Positions 11,370 through 24,500 of a DNA stretch of 64,000 bases are shown in pieces. The notes under the pieces were generated by a model. That model saw only the letters and a program-made list of their open reading frames with translations, was not told the origin of the DNA and made no database searches. A program made the translations under genes and the position numbers. Within the stretch, counting starts at the first letter, position 1, and each line of letters opens with the position of its first letter. The stretch is from Inga oerstediana (Eukaryota; Streptophyta; Magnoliopsida; Fabales; Fabaceae), in contig OY723402.1 of NCBI GenBank assembly GCA_963210345.1, positions 74,924,855 through 74,988,854 of the forward strand, read 5' to 3'.

Positions 11370-11930
11370 GAAGGCCTTCTGCGCTTGAGTTCTCAACATT
11401 ACCTTCGGTGCTTAGAGATAGAGGGATTTCAATTAGTGTCGGCGTCATTGCCGCTAATTGCCGCGGTCGGTATACGCGCATGTCCACTGGCTTGATCTTC
11501 ATAAAAGCACATTTTCAGAGATCATGGATAACAATCGGCTCAAAAATTTCCTCTAGATAGAACACATCTATCACGGACTGAGATGCCTCAATCGTAGCGT
11601 GGTAGTGTTCACCAAATCGTGGATCATGCATTCCTTCCTATAATGTGTTGCTGAATCCTTCTTCCTTAAGTAGCCAGTAGAAGCACCTAAATAAGTAGTA
11701 TCGGTGTTCACTCTATCTCGATGATCCAATCCTTACTGCCCTCCCTTCGGATGATAGGATTATTGGCATCAACCTGTACCTTGTGATCAGCACAACTTCA
11801 ACCATGTTCTTTTCGGTCCACACCACAGCATGCTCTACTACTAGTTCTAAACTCATTATAGATTTGAAGTATACAAGTCCACACCTGATACTTACTATAT
11901 GGAATCCCAACTCTCTCCATTGCTGGAGAA
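11370..11930 (-). other. unidentified degenerate coding remnant inside the Helitron
   Basis: On the minus strand a single frame stays protein-like for about 180 codons. It includes ELVVEHAVVWTEKNMVEVVL, YYLFRCFYWLLKEEGFSNTL, ATIEASQSVIDVFYLEEIF and CAFMKIKPVDMRVYRPR. Three stops interrupt it (11713-11715, 11638-11640 and one near 11513). I do not recognise the family. It runs opposite to the Helitron's own genes, which would suit a captured host gene fragment. Confidence 0.3.
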
Positions 11931-14900
11931 AATTTCAAAATTCCCTGTCTGAATATGAGTGAGCAACACCTATAACGGATATGGGATGGAAATCTTCCTC
12001 ATTTCTCAATAAAGACAAGTTCATCTTCAACCTTTCCTTCCAAATCTTCTACACCCTTTGGTATTTATCCTCTCTACATTCTCAGTTTCAAGTGTCGGAA
12101 TCACACAATGCATATAGAAATATGCCTTCATTTATGAGGGGGATAACCATGCTTCTTTGTTGCTGAATTTTATGCTATGTCTGTATCAGTAATTGTTATG
12201 AGAGATTGAAATGCTACATTGTTGCCCTGTTGTTGTCAAGTCTGTAATCTCCATATGAAGTCGTTATAGTAAGAAGGTGTGACTTGAAATATATGTTGAC
12301 AACCATATAGTAAACACCCTTTTGCTGATGCCAATTCAAAGTTTGACAATGAAACACACAAGACACATGTGCTACATACATATCTACATAATAGTCTTCT
12401 TAGCTGCAATTCTCAATGAACTCTTATCAACCAACCATAAAGGAACACACAGTGCGATCAAAGCTTGTGATCTTCACCATTTATATGTTACTATATGTTA
12501 ATAACATGGGAAGCATAAACAATTCGGCCTCTTTTTTTTTTAATTTTACTATTTTAGCTTAGCTGGCTAGCTAGATGTCTCTTTACTGTTCCCATCTTCT
12601 TATTTGATTGTTCTTATAACATAAATACCTCACTGACACAAAGAAGGAATTATTTGTTTGATAACTATCTCTCATGTAGGCAAAGTAACAAATATGTCTT
12701 ATTCCCTTTTATTGTTTATCATTTGATTTCCATCCTTCAATTTTTTGTGTCCACTTAAAAACATGGCTAATTCAAATTTACATAGGACATGGTGATATTG
12801 ATATCATCCATCAGGCTACGTGTTCCAACAAAAAGTTCCTTCTTTGTGTTGGTATGTGGTCAAATCACAAAAAAAATAGCATGTCCTTTTAGCCATTGAC
12901 TTTTCATGTTGCTTTCATCTGTTGCCACATAAACAGCATATGTTTTTAAAATCAAATACATTCTTCTTCCTATATTGTCATAAATGTGACTCTATCAGCC
13001 TTTTTATTTTGTTTTTACAGTTGATTTTATTACATGTGACTACATGGGAGGATAATCATGGACAGTTCCTGCTTCATTCAAATAATAAAGTTGATTTTAA
13101 TATTGTAGTCACATCATTATATAGTCTTCTGATGCTCCATGTATTTATTGAGAAAAACTTTTTTATTTTGTTTTAGACTTATTTATGGACACACCTATCC
13201 ATAGGAATTAATTTTATTTTCCTCTCATCCTACTATTTTTGTCCCTTACAAGAACATTATCATTTTTTTTGTTCAAAGGAGGGAATATATGAATCGACAG
13301 CTCGAACTTGAAACCCCCAAACCATCCGAAGAAGATTATCCAGAAAGCTACGAGGGAGAAATCATTTTGTTGCCACTTATTTATGTCAGTGCAGAAAGAG
13401 TATATAACACTTATCTTTACTTCTATATAATGCTTGGCTGCTACCTTTCCCACATTTCTTGTATTTTTATTTTGTTGAATATTGTCCCTTAACTATTCAA
13501 TATGGCAGGTCTTCACCCTTCTTATTTGTTGTTGCCTATATTTTCCTTTTCTATGCTAATTCTTGGCATCTTCTAATATGTTCATCTTTTTGTTTGGAGT
13601 GCCAAGCACTAATCCGGTAAGCTCCTCTCCCTTTCATGCATATCACTTCTTTTAATACATATTGACACTCTTTCGTAGCTGTAAGATCCTGTTACAATTG
13701 TTGGCCAAAAAAAGGTTAAAAAAATTCTGTTACAATTATTCCTTTTGTCTTAAACTCATGACACAAAATCTTTTGTTTATGTTGTTAGTTTAGTTTTCCC
13801 CCATAACCAGCTGTCCTTTGCTTTTATGGAATAAAGTGGTCCATTATTGCCTCCTCCTTACTACATATTCTTCATATTATTTATTTCCTTATCTTGCCAT
13901 TTATTCATTACAAAATAAAATTTATTATGGAAGATTAAATCATAATCATGGACGGTTACTTCATCAGCCTTTTTTTTTCAAAAGTTGATTTTATTACATG
14001 TAATTACATTAAATGATAATCACGGACGGTTACTTTTGCTAATATTAGTTGTTTTGTCCTACATGTATACTTGGAAGACAACCCATGCGAAAAAACCTCT
14101 TTTACTTTTATTTTATATCAAATTCATTTTGTCCAGCTCAAAAGCCTTATTTGTAGGTATGGTCCCTCACTTGGTTCACCCAACTGTGCATGTACACGTC
14201 AAGCTTATCTCTTAAGTATTATTACTCATCATTTGTTAGTAATCATTAGCATATTCTTTCATTATTATATTATCATTTTTTTTATTACTATATCATCCTT
14301 ATCATGAGTTCCTTTCACTATTTTTCCCTTTATCAGCCTTTTAATCTTCTAATTCATCTTACGCCAATGATAATAATTTATTTCAGTTCTTTTCATTGTA
14401 CCTTTACACTAACAAAAACTAACTTTTCCTTGCCAAAGCCTCGTATCTTTCTCTATATAAACCTTTGTATATGGTTCCTGACATTCCCTCATACAATAAT
14501 AGTATAGACATAGCAATTTCCATTAGTTCCCTTTCCATTATTTTAATGATATACCATTACATCTCCCAAAAAGCCACAAAAGAAAAAAGAAATCATATTT
14601 GGTCATGTAATGCTTCTTTTTCTATCCAGTCAATGTCTACAATTAATACATTATTTGTCTCATGTGCTATTGGTTCTGTCTAGTTTACAAACGTTGACAG
14701 AAACAATTACGTGATGTCCTAAGCTATAAAGTAAACAATATAGGTTAGCCTGTTGCTATACTTCATTTGTGCAATCCATTTTAAAAAATACATACTGCTC
14801 CTTCTCCATTTTTTTACTCAGCTTTGTCAGATACTGTATATCAAAACCTACCATATCAAATGTGCAGAAGTCATAGTACACAAATCAGTTTTCCAATTTC

Positions 14901-15930
14901 ATCATCTTAATATAGTATCCCTCTTCCTCTGTCACATTAAAAGGGCTTATAAATTTCCATTGGACTCCTGATAGTGTCATCATTGATGTATGCTTACTTT
15001 GATATGATCAATCCTATAGAAACATATTATCACCATCTAAGTCATAATTTGTCACTCTACTTTTACTGACTCCTATTACAATGTGAACTTCTCTTCTTTA
15101 CTAATTTCCTTCAAAACCATTATTTCACAAATCCATTAACATCTGAAGTAGCCCAATAAAATCTATTTCCTTCCACTAAACAATGTCCCATTAATGCTTT
15201 AATGAATTTAAATCATTACCATCATCCCTTTAACTTCACTATCCTTAACATATATATAGCAAAGTGCACCTCTTTTCACTGACGCGCGGGGACAACAATA
15301 ATGCTTTTCCCACAACATATATCAAATACACTTATAACTTCATGCATTATGTATTCCACCTTTCCTGTCATATTTATGCCATTGTAGCATCGTTTTTATT
15401 CTTTTTCCTATCTATCCATCAACAGAATTATAGCAGTTTTACCTTTACTGTAACCTTTCCTCATTGTAGCTTTTACATCACACCATCCAACCCTATATTA
15501 ACAGTCTAAATCTATCGTCCATGCACAGTTATCAAGAAAGCGTAGCTGCTGTATAGGACTGCAAAGGTTTTTGAAATGCCTCTAACCATATCCATCTAAG
15601 GACATGCCTTTTCCATTGGTCACACCTCAAATACTACATCAACTGAACTGTATTGCTCTATCTCTGCTCCGTTTTTAGGTGCTTCCTCCTTCATCCTCCC
15701 ATCCTAATATTTATGGCTTTTCATACACTACACTCATTCAGTTCTGTAAAAACTTGTCCTCATTTTCCCTTCCCATATTTTAATATTACACTTTTTAATG
15801 ACTTTTTCCTATATTTACCACATTGCCTTCTCTTTCTTTGTGTCATATGTTTCCCCGTTGTGATATATGACTTGGTTTATATTGCCTCTCGCCTGTAGCA
15901 TCCAAACTTCACAACTCCTACCCTAATCCC

Positions 15931-15962
<32 letters not shown>

Positions 15963-17069
15963 TACATTATCATCTCCTTTGTAATATCACTATTATTGGT
16001 ATAATATATATTTACAATTTCCAATAGATGTTTCACATCAATTCTCTAGTCCAATCCTCCATCTTCAAATCTTACACAGTGTTTCTCTACCTTCAAATGT
16101 CCCTGTTTAAACAACTCTTGCACTGTGTTCATCTATTTTCTATGTACACCAAATATTTTATATGTACTATGTCTAACCCTCCCTTTTCAAATCTCACACT
16201 TACCCCATGCCTACGGCTATAACATTGTTACAACCATTTCATTAACACAACACAACACTCTTGATATACCAAGACATGACAATTATTACTTACCACTCAC
16301 TTCTTACAAATATTTTACCATAACCATTTCAACTTTGTCATTTTTCCCTCCTTTGCTTTCCCTCCCTTTTTCTTACACCCCTTCCCATCTCATTCTGTCA
16401 AATCATGCACCACAAAAAACCCCACCGTTTATGATTTCCCTGCTTTTCACCAATTCTTGTCATCATCATCAGTTTTTTTTATAGTCATACTGTGTCCATT
16501 CTCTCAACTTGCTTCACCTTCTTTCTTCCCTCCTTATCATCTTTGAAAATATTCAATGTCATAGTTATGCAGTTACTTTAGCAATTCTTCAAGTTTCACT
16601 TGCTTCTTCCCTTCTCACTCGATATTGTTACATTAGTCATTCCATACTTCTGTCAGCATTACATAAGTGACTGCAAACATTGACAAGCTCTTTCACATTG
16701 GTCACCTCCTACCTTCCATCTCTAACATGTTCCCTATTTCCATTCGTCTTCGTCACATGCCTATGCTTCTTCCTACACCTTCAGCTTGCTGTCCACTTCT
16801 TTCATTACATTACGTTTTACTGTTATGTTACCTTGCCTCATCTATACGTGCCATTTCCTCTGCTTACCGTCTTCCTTCATTCCAATATCATATTTGGTTA
16901 TTCATTTCACCTCCACCGCTCTTACCTCATATCTGTTGCCATCCATTCCCCTTTTCACACCCACGAAGGCCTATTTAACCATCTCATTATTCAACCTTCA
17001 CCATATATTTATCATTTGCATTCTGCCTTTGTTTATCATTGTCGACCATATCTGTACCCACTTTACTAT
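11931..17069. other. G-poor Helitron interior without identifiable genes
   Basis: This stretch is composed mostly of T and C on the plus strand with very little G; for example, 16321-16380 has 2 G and 22 C. It contains overlapping open frames of up to about 145 codons in several phases, none with family motifs. These are explained by composition (few G means few TAG and TGA). A (TA)n microsatellite lies at about 15937-15962. No gene is supported. Confidence 0.5.
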
Positions 17070-19732
17070 ATGAGATTAATGATGCTTCTGACCTTTGGAC
17101 TATTGTTGTTAGAGTGTTAAGAAAATGAAATGTCTACCAAAAAACTGATCCCCATGATCTCTTTTGTGTTGCTATGTTGTTGGTTGATGTTGAGGTATGT
17201 CATCTTCATAATTACACCTCTTATTATTTTCCCATCTTACATAATTATTCCCATGTTTGCTCATTTTCCTCTGTCCTGCTCTTTCCTCTTATTCAGGGAA
17301 CAACTATCCAAGAAAGTGCCATTCTCAAGTCCATGCATACCACATTCTATCCATCCATTAAAGAAGGCCAAACTTATGAGATTTCAAACTTTATTGTCTC
17401 ATCAAATTCTCACAAGTATAGACCAACAACGCATCCATTCAAGTTAAATTTCATCACTCATACATCTGTCTCCCAAATACCAGCTGATATCCCAACTTCA
17501 TATTACTCATTCAAGTCCATTTCTAACCTCATTGCACTGCCAGCTTAAGTTGATATTGATAATCTTTTTGGTAACATCAACTATATCAACATTTTTTATG
17601 TTATACGACCTATTTCATATTACTATACCTTCATTCTTTGTCATTAGATGTTAAACTACTGCGTTCATATTTATTCAAAAATAATGACCATTCTTCTCAG
17701 AACATCACCTGTAACAATTTCAAACGTCATTGCTTTTGTAAAATCGATTGGTTCTCTTGAGGAACAACATAAAGATAATCATACTAAGTCCAGGCTGAGA
17801 ATGATCTTAGCTGACCTTAAGTAATTACTCCAATACTTTATTTCCTCATCTTAATTTGACTTCCACTTATGTTCCTTCCTTAACAATTATGAATGCTTCT
17901 TTGCAGTTCAAATGAGATTGAATGCGTCCTTTTTTATCAATGTGCTTCAGAAGCCTACATGGATCAACTTCAAAATACTGATACACCAGATGTGGTCCTC
18001 TTAAATCTTGCCAAGCTCAGTTGGATGGAGGATAGTCAGTTTCTCATTACATCATACTTCTCCCTACATGTGTAATGTAATCGTTATGTGTACATTGTTT
18101 TCCTCTATATACCCTTAATGTTTTATATACTTAACTATTTAAAGAAAAGTGTCAGTTGTCCAGCTCCTTTACTGCCACCAGGGTTTACTTCAATCCTAAA
18201 ATCAAAGAAGTTGCAGATCTAATTCAAAGGTTGTATTTATTCTACATCTGCTCAAACATAAATTGCATGTCATTAGTGTTCATCGTTGTAAATCTTGTTT
18301 ACTTATGTGAACTTTACATAATGTTTCAGTGCTAAAGATCAAGGATCCCCATTATTAGACACCCTCACTCAGTCCGTGCCTACACAACTGAGTCATTTTT
18401 TGGCTAACTCTTCCTTACTTAACCAAACTAAGATCAACATAGCAAACATTAAGGAACTATCCGCTGTTAGCAACTTCTTCATCATAATTCTCACTTTTCA
18501 CTCTGTACCCACTAAAACTGATATCATATACATGTCAGGGCTTTGCTTTTGTGATTGATTGTGAGATTCTCAAGTTTGAATCTAAACATGGATAGAAGTA
18601 TGATTCATGCTCAAAGTATTCTTCTAAGGCTAAACTACAGGATGGGAATGATCCACAGAGTCCACTAATTTGCCCCAGTTGTAAACCCCCAAGTCATTCA
18701 CATTTTGCTCCCCCATTTGAGCCCAAGTACATTCCACTACTTAACTGTTTGCTTCTCATCCTCTTACTCTCTGTCTTTACAGCCGCCATTCACTAACTTA
18801 GAAGTCAATAATTACTAGCCTTTCAACTCTAACTTATATATTCATAGGATGAAGCTACATTATATTGTTAAAGATGATATTGGTACCACTTTTGTCATTT
18901 TTTGGGGCAAGCTTGCAGTTCAATTGTTGGACAAGACAACATTCCAGATGAAGATGACCCTTCTTGAGGTATCTATGCCTTTACTCATTCTGTATATGTT
19001 AACAAAAATATTACTTCCTTTAACATCTACTGTCTTTCTACATTTTCTCCTATCAAGACAAATGTAAAGATGGTTTCCCTAAAAGCCTTGACAATCCTGT
19101 TGGAAAAAAGTTGTTATTGAAGCTCAAACTTAATGAGTATAACAAAAAATACCCCATATCTAGCATCAATGCAACTGATTTCACTGTTTGTGAAGACCTC
19201 CTCAATGAGTTCAATTCTATTTATGCTAAGGTTGGGATGACTTCTACTTGTCATTGCTAACTATTACTAGCAAACAATCTTTTATCTACTTAATGAAGTA
19301 TGTTAATAAGCTCAGTCTGCAGGATATTGGTATTTCTGAGATTAAGCCATATGAGGTGACCTTCATACACATCTTCTCTTTCACTTTCACCATACATTTA
19401 ATTCATTGCTATTTTTATATTCTAACCCATCTGTACATGTTTCTCTAAAACAGGCTAATAGATCTGAGACTAACACAAGCACAAGGCAACAGACACCTTT
19501 TGCTGCACCAGAGAAATAGCCATCCATTGAAGTTGTCTAAGATACTATACATTTGGAAGATGACACCCTCACTTTAATCTCACAGCAGTTAACACAAGCA
19601 CCCACCAAAGCCAAACGTAAAAGCTACATTAAGAGGACTGCACCTATTCCTGAACTTGCCAAAGATATGCAATCCTCAATCATCCCTAATCCTGATGCCA
19701 AGCTGATTAAGATTATCAAGCAAGAAAAATAG
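17070..19732 (+). pseudogene. RPA70-like (replication protein A large subunit) gene of the Helitron, broken
   Basis: Exon-like blocks in order match plant RPA1 proteins. First comes OB-fold A: SDLWTIVVRVLRK at about 17076, with a TGA where Trp is expected, spliced near 17201 to GTTIQESAILKSMHTTFYPS and EGQTYEISNFIVSSNSHKYR up to 17548. Next is an OB-fold B segment (17690-18020, SRLRMILADL). Then an OB-fold C with zinc-ribbon remnants (about 18541-18970): the second pair CPSC is kept, the first pair has lost a Cys, and a TAG sits at about 18587. The block YIVKDDIGTTFVIFWGKLAVQLL follows. Later blocks include DKCKDGFPKSLDNPVGKKL (19058) and a basic tail ending at 19732. RPA-like proteins are common passengers of plant Helitrons and presumably bind single-stranded DNA during rolling-circle transposition. 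This copy is dead. Confidence 0.75.
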
Positions 19733-20890
19733 TCTTTCTCTAGACTTGAACCATGATTGTCATTTCGTCTTCCCTTATGCCAAATAGTTTACTTTATGTC
19801 ATCTCCTTCTTAAGCTATAACCTTAGGATTTGGTTTATCATTGTATTGCAGTTCTACTTCCATTATCGCCTTATCTAAGTTATTGCACTGTGTTGTATCA
19901 ATTAGACCTTTCATGTTATGTCAATCCAGATTAGTTTGTGTTTCGTTATTTTTTTCGATGTTGTCCCTCATTTAATTTGCACCCTTCCTTTATGTATCCG
20001 CATGACTATCACAAATCTGATTTTATGTATAACCCATCACAGTGTCATAATATGGTATTAAGTATCAATCATCAAAGTGTCATCACTTATGCCGTTGACC
20101 ATTTTTTATTTAAAATGTTATGTTGTGGTTAATAAACTATTACTAATCCTATCTTGCATTGTCACTAACCTAAAAACAATGCTATTGTCATGTAATATAG
20201 TATTTCTGTGGCACAAACTTACATTTCAAAATAATCAAACTGCCCCATCTTTTCAAAAGCTGAATGCAATAATATTTTTTCAAGTTAATGGCTTCTAGTT
20301 TCTAAGTTACCCTCTATTAATTCCTTTGGACCTTATATAATTACCACAAATTTTAAATATCAATGTTAGTGTGTCTAAAATTGTATTGCTATTTTACTCA
20401 CTTCCACCTACATTTGAAATATAACATATGTTTAAACAAATATGGAAGCTTAATAATAACAGCACCATTATTCAACTACCAATATGCAGTATCCATAAGC
20501 AACCACAATTAATTTATATTTTATTTCATTCTTTTAATTCCATTACATCACTCACGTGTCATGTTAAAATATTTTAGCTGACACATGTATCTCTGTCAAT
20601 TCAGGGTCTTCAATTAATAATATGGTACAAAGAAACAATGAACGTCAGCTGTTGGCCTATATAGGAAGCATGATAAGTTAAGTCTATTGCCCTCTATCAC
20701 ATGAACTCATACTTCAACCATCCTTCATTTGCATTTGCAATTACATATACTGCTTTTTTTAAACTGCACCTTTACTCCTCCACTTAATATGGTCAAAGGT
20801 TTCTTTCTCAGTCTTTATACACTTACTTTCCTTATTACTTTACTGCTTTTACTGTTGAATTGTGTCCTTGATGTCTTCATCTTTTGAACA
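19733..20890. other. Helitron spacer between RPA-like and Rep-helicase genes
   Basis: AT-rich, G-poor sequence with no recognisable coding block. It would be expected to hold the 3' end of the RPA-like gene and the promoter of the Rep-helicase gene. Confidence 0.35.
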
Positions 20891-21523
20891 GAAAAATCCA
20901 GGTCCCCCTTTAATGCTTGCCATGCCAACGTAGTTACTACATCGACTGAGGTAGCACAATTTATTTCAGCTCTTCCCTTCCATGGAGACAACCTTTCAAA
21001 TAATCAACTCCATACACAGTCTTCACAATCACATACCCATATTTCAAATGGTGATCATAATGGCAGTCGACGAACACGCAAGTCCAGAGCTTTGGCTGAT
21101 ATTAGCAATCTCCAGTCCAACTTATCTACACATTTTCAAGGTTCATACATTTCCAAATACTATCTTAATATACAATATCAACATATTTAACTTTCTTCAT
21201 ACTTTTTTCACTCAAACTCATTCGTTGTAGACCATAATGACCCTAATATCCACTCCTCCCTTTATGGTGTCAAACGGAAAAGCGCTAGACTAAGAGGCTT
21301 ACAACCATGTAAAAAGGATACATCTTACATTATGGAGAAGAATACTCCTTACACAGCAGAAGATGCATTCCTTAGTATACAAAATACGTTTTCCCACTAT
21401 ACACAAACAGGTATGTATTCTATTCAGCTTATGGTTTAACTTTTTACATATCATCCTTCTGTCATTATCTCCAAGTCCTTATTTCCATTTTTATCTAGAC
21501 CTTCCCTACAATTGAGGCTGGTC

Positions 21524-21568
<45 letters not shown>

Positions 21569-24500
21569 ACACTATTTTACAAGTCAATTTGAATGAATGC
21601 TTCCACATATCCTTTCACACATAACATGATTTCATAATTAAATTGATCAATGTTTCACCATATAACTTTTTAACTTTAACCTTATTTCAGATTATTTATT
21701 ACAACTTCCCACTTAATCAAAAGGTCATTTTTAGGTGCTTCTACCATTTGTTAACGGTTGCAACAACTGACTACATAATTTCATTTCTTCATATTTCAAA
21801 TGGTTTTTTCAAGTTGGTATTACAAACCTGACAACAACATACTTCTAGGAAAACAAATTATTGTTCCATTGCAGCCTTTACACCTATACCATTATGTCAT
21901 TAATTAAGTGTAAGATTAACATAAAAAATATCCAAGAAAATATGAACATAACTTTTTTTGAAAACACAGTTCAACACCACTTGCATTTCCAATTGCTAAC
22001 TTAATTTCCTCTCAATAAGAGTAATTAGATTGACAAATTAACAACTAATGTTTCTAGTCAATCATTACTGTGGATTTTGAAGTTAAAGTAGTATATAAGT
22101 GTCAATTTCACTAATACTTTGCAAACAAAATTAAATGAGCATAACTTTTTTTTTCCAAGTTATAGTTCATATTATGATTTTTAAAGTGGGCCATATATTT
22201 ATGAAGCATACTAGATTAAATAATTATAATATATATATATATATATATTTAAAAAATAAAAAATAAAAATAAAAATAATAACAAATATTATATATTTGTT
22301 ATATTCCTTAAATTATGTTTATTCCCATATGAACACATTCAAAGGTAAAATAACAATAACTACAACTTTTCTATAGCATCACAAACCAAACATTAGAGAC
22401 AATGTGCTCGATTTCCTTACTGTGTTGGGCATCAATAATGCATAGTTGAATAAATTATTTATTACTTCATATATTTAAAACTGTCAATCACAAGCACTTT
22501 AAAGTATTTAATTTTTTTTCCATAGTTCAGCTTGGTTGTCATTTCACTTGATTTTCAATATTTTATACATTCATACACTACATAATCCAGCTTACATATT
22601 AAACCTCATTTTTTCTTTTTTCCCATTCCATTCTAATCCCTTGATATTTGAATTTATGTTAATATGCTTCTATTATTACCTCATTATAATACCTTCCAAT
22701 AAAGCAATCCCCCAAGAAGATCATTACAAGAACATTGAGTTCACTATTGACTGTGACTAAGACCAACAAATGAGACAGACACAAGCAATGAGGACTCTGT
22801 GAAGGTTTGTAAAATCCTTATTCCTTAATACAAGACCACATATGTAGTAAGATATATTGTTAAAAGGGTCTTCATTTTTATTGTATTAATATTGATAACA
22901 ATGGTTACACATTGCAGATAACGATGACAACTTTGCAATTGCAAGTAACACTAAAATTCATGTTTCAGACGAACACCTTTATCAAGGTACATACAAGTCA
23001 TTTTATTATTCATATTGCCAATGACAAATTGGATACTCTGTTCATTCCTAAAATAGCCATTTGATTACCCCTAATTCACCTTACTTTGTGACTGTGTTCT
23101 CAGATGAAGGGGATGCAATTCATATATGCAAGTATTGTCACGCAAAGCTTTGGTTTAATGAAAGAGTGCAGAAACATCAAAAGGGAAAAAATATGGATAC
23201 ATTCTCACTGTGTTGCTTGAAAGGCAAAGTTGTACTTCCTCTACTAGAAATTCCTTCTCTATTTTTTTAGACCTTATTTTTTAATAAGGAATTAACATTT
23301 TCCCGTAACTTCCATGCAAACATCAGGCAATACAACATGTTCTCTTTCACATCAATGGGAGGAAAAATTGAGCATTCAATCAACTCTGGGGGTAGACCCT
23401 ACACATTTGTACTATCAGCCATGAATTACTACAACATAGGTGTTTTAATGCCCCATAAAGGTGCAAGACCAGTGTATTCTCAGCTCTATATTCATGACAC
23501 TATTAATGAAGTATCAAATCAAATTGCAGATGTTAGGTACTCCTTCTTATCATCAAACTATATATATTTACATGTCCATATATCTTCTACTTAATGCCCT
23601 TAATCATTATTATTTTCTTCATGCAGCAAACACCAAAAATAAGACTTAATCGATCCATTGATTGTTCAGCAAATCAAGAATCAATTGGATGAGATAAATC
23701 CCTTTGTTAAACAAATTCGTTTGGCATCGAATATTCTATCCACACCAACTCCAACTCCATTGAAAATGTGTTTTCGTAGGAATCGATTACATGATGGACG
23801 TACATACAATTTACCATCTGCATCAGAAGTTGCTGCCTTAATTGTAGGTGACATCCACTTTGATTTCACTGTAAGGGATATCATTTTAGAAACACAAACA
23901 GGCAAGCTTCAAAGGATCAATGAATTGCATGCCTCTTATTTACCCCTGCAATATCTTATACTATTCCCATATGGTGAAGATAGTTACAGAGATGATGTTC
24001 AACATAGAGATGAGACCTTATTTGTAACTAAGACACAAAAAAGAGTCACCATTAAAGAATTCCTTAGTTACAAATTAATGGTCAGACAAAATGAAATGTT
24101 TACACTACAACATGCCTCCCGCTTGCTCCAACAGTTCATTGTTTATAGCTACACTATGATGGAGTCACAACGACTATTATGGATAAGGACTCACCAAAAA
24201 GACCTCCGAGCATATTTGTATCAAGGCTTATCAGATGCAATTATCAGTGGTGAGCAAGATGCTTCTTCGATTGGCAAGTGGATAATCTTACCAACATCAT
24301 TCACCGGAGGAGCCAGATATATGATCCAAAATTATCAAGATACTATGGCTATATGTAAAGCAGTTGGTTATCCAGACCTTTTCATAACATTCACATGCAA
24401 CTTAACCTGGCCTGAAGTAACTAGATATTACGATAACTTAGACCTTCATCCTTCAGATTGCCCACATCAACTATCTAGAATTTTCCATCTTAAGTTGAAG

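Noticed and set aside
13289..13400. GC-richer patch with a frame reading LELETPKPSEEDYPESYEGE
   Set aside because: Short, no recognised family, no supporting splice sites on either strand; could be chance or a tiny captured fragment.
16680..17548. Long overlapping plus-strand open frames (up to about 146 codons) at 14-17.5 kb
   Set aside because: They overlap in several phases, have low-complexity T/C-driven composition and no family motifs. G depletion removes TAG and TGA codons and explains them. Only the RPA-like pieces from about 17076 on are supported.
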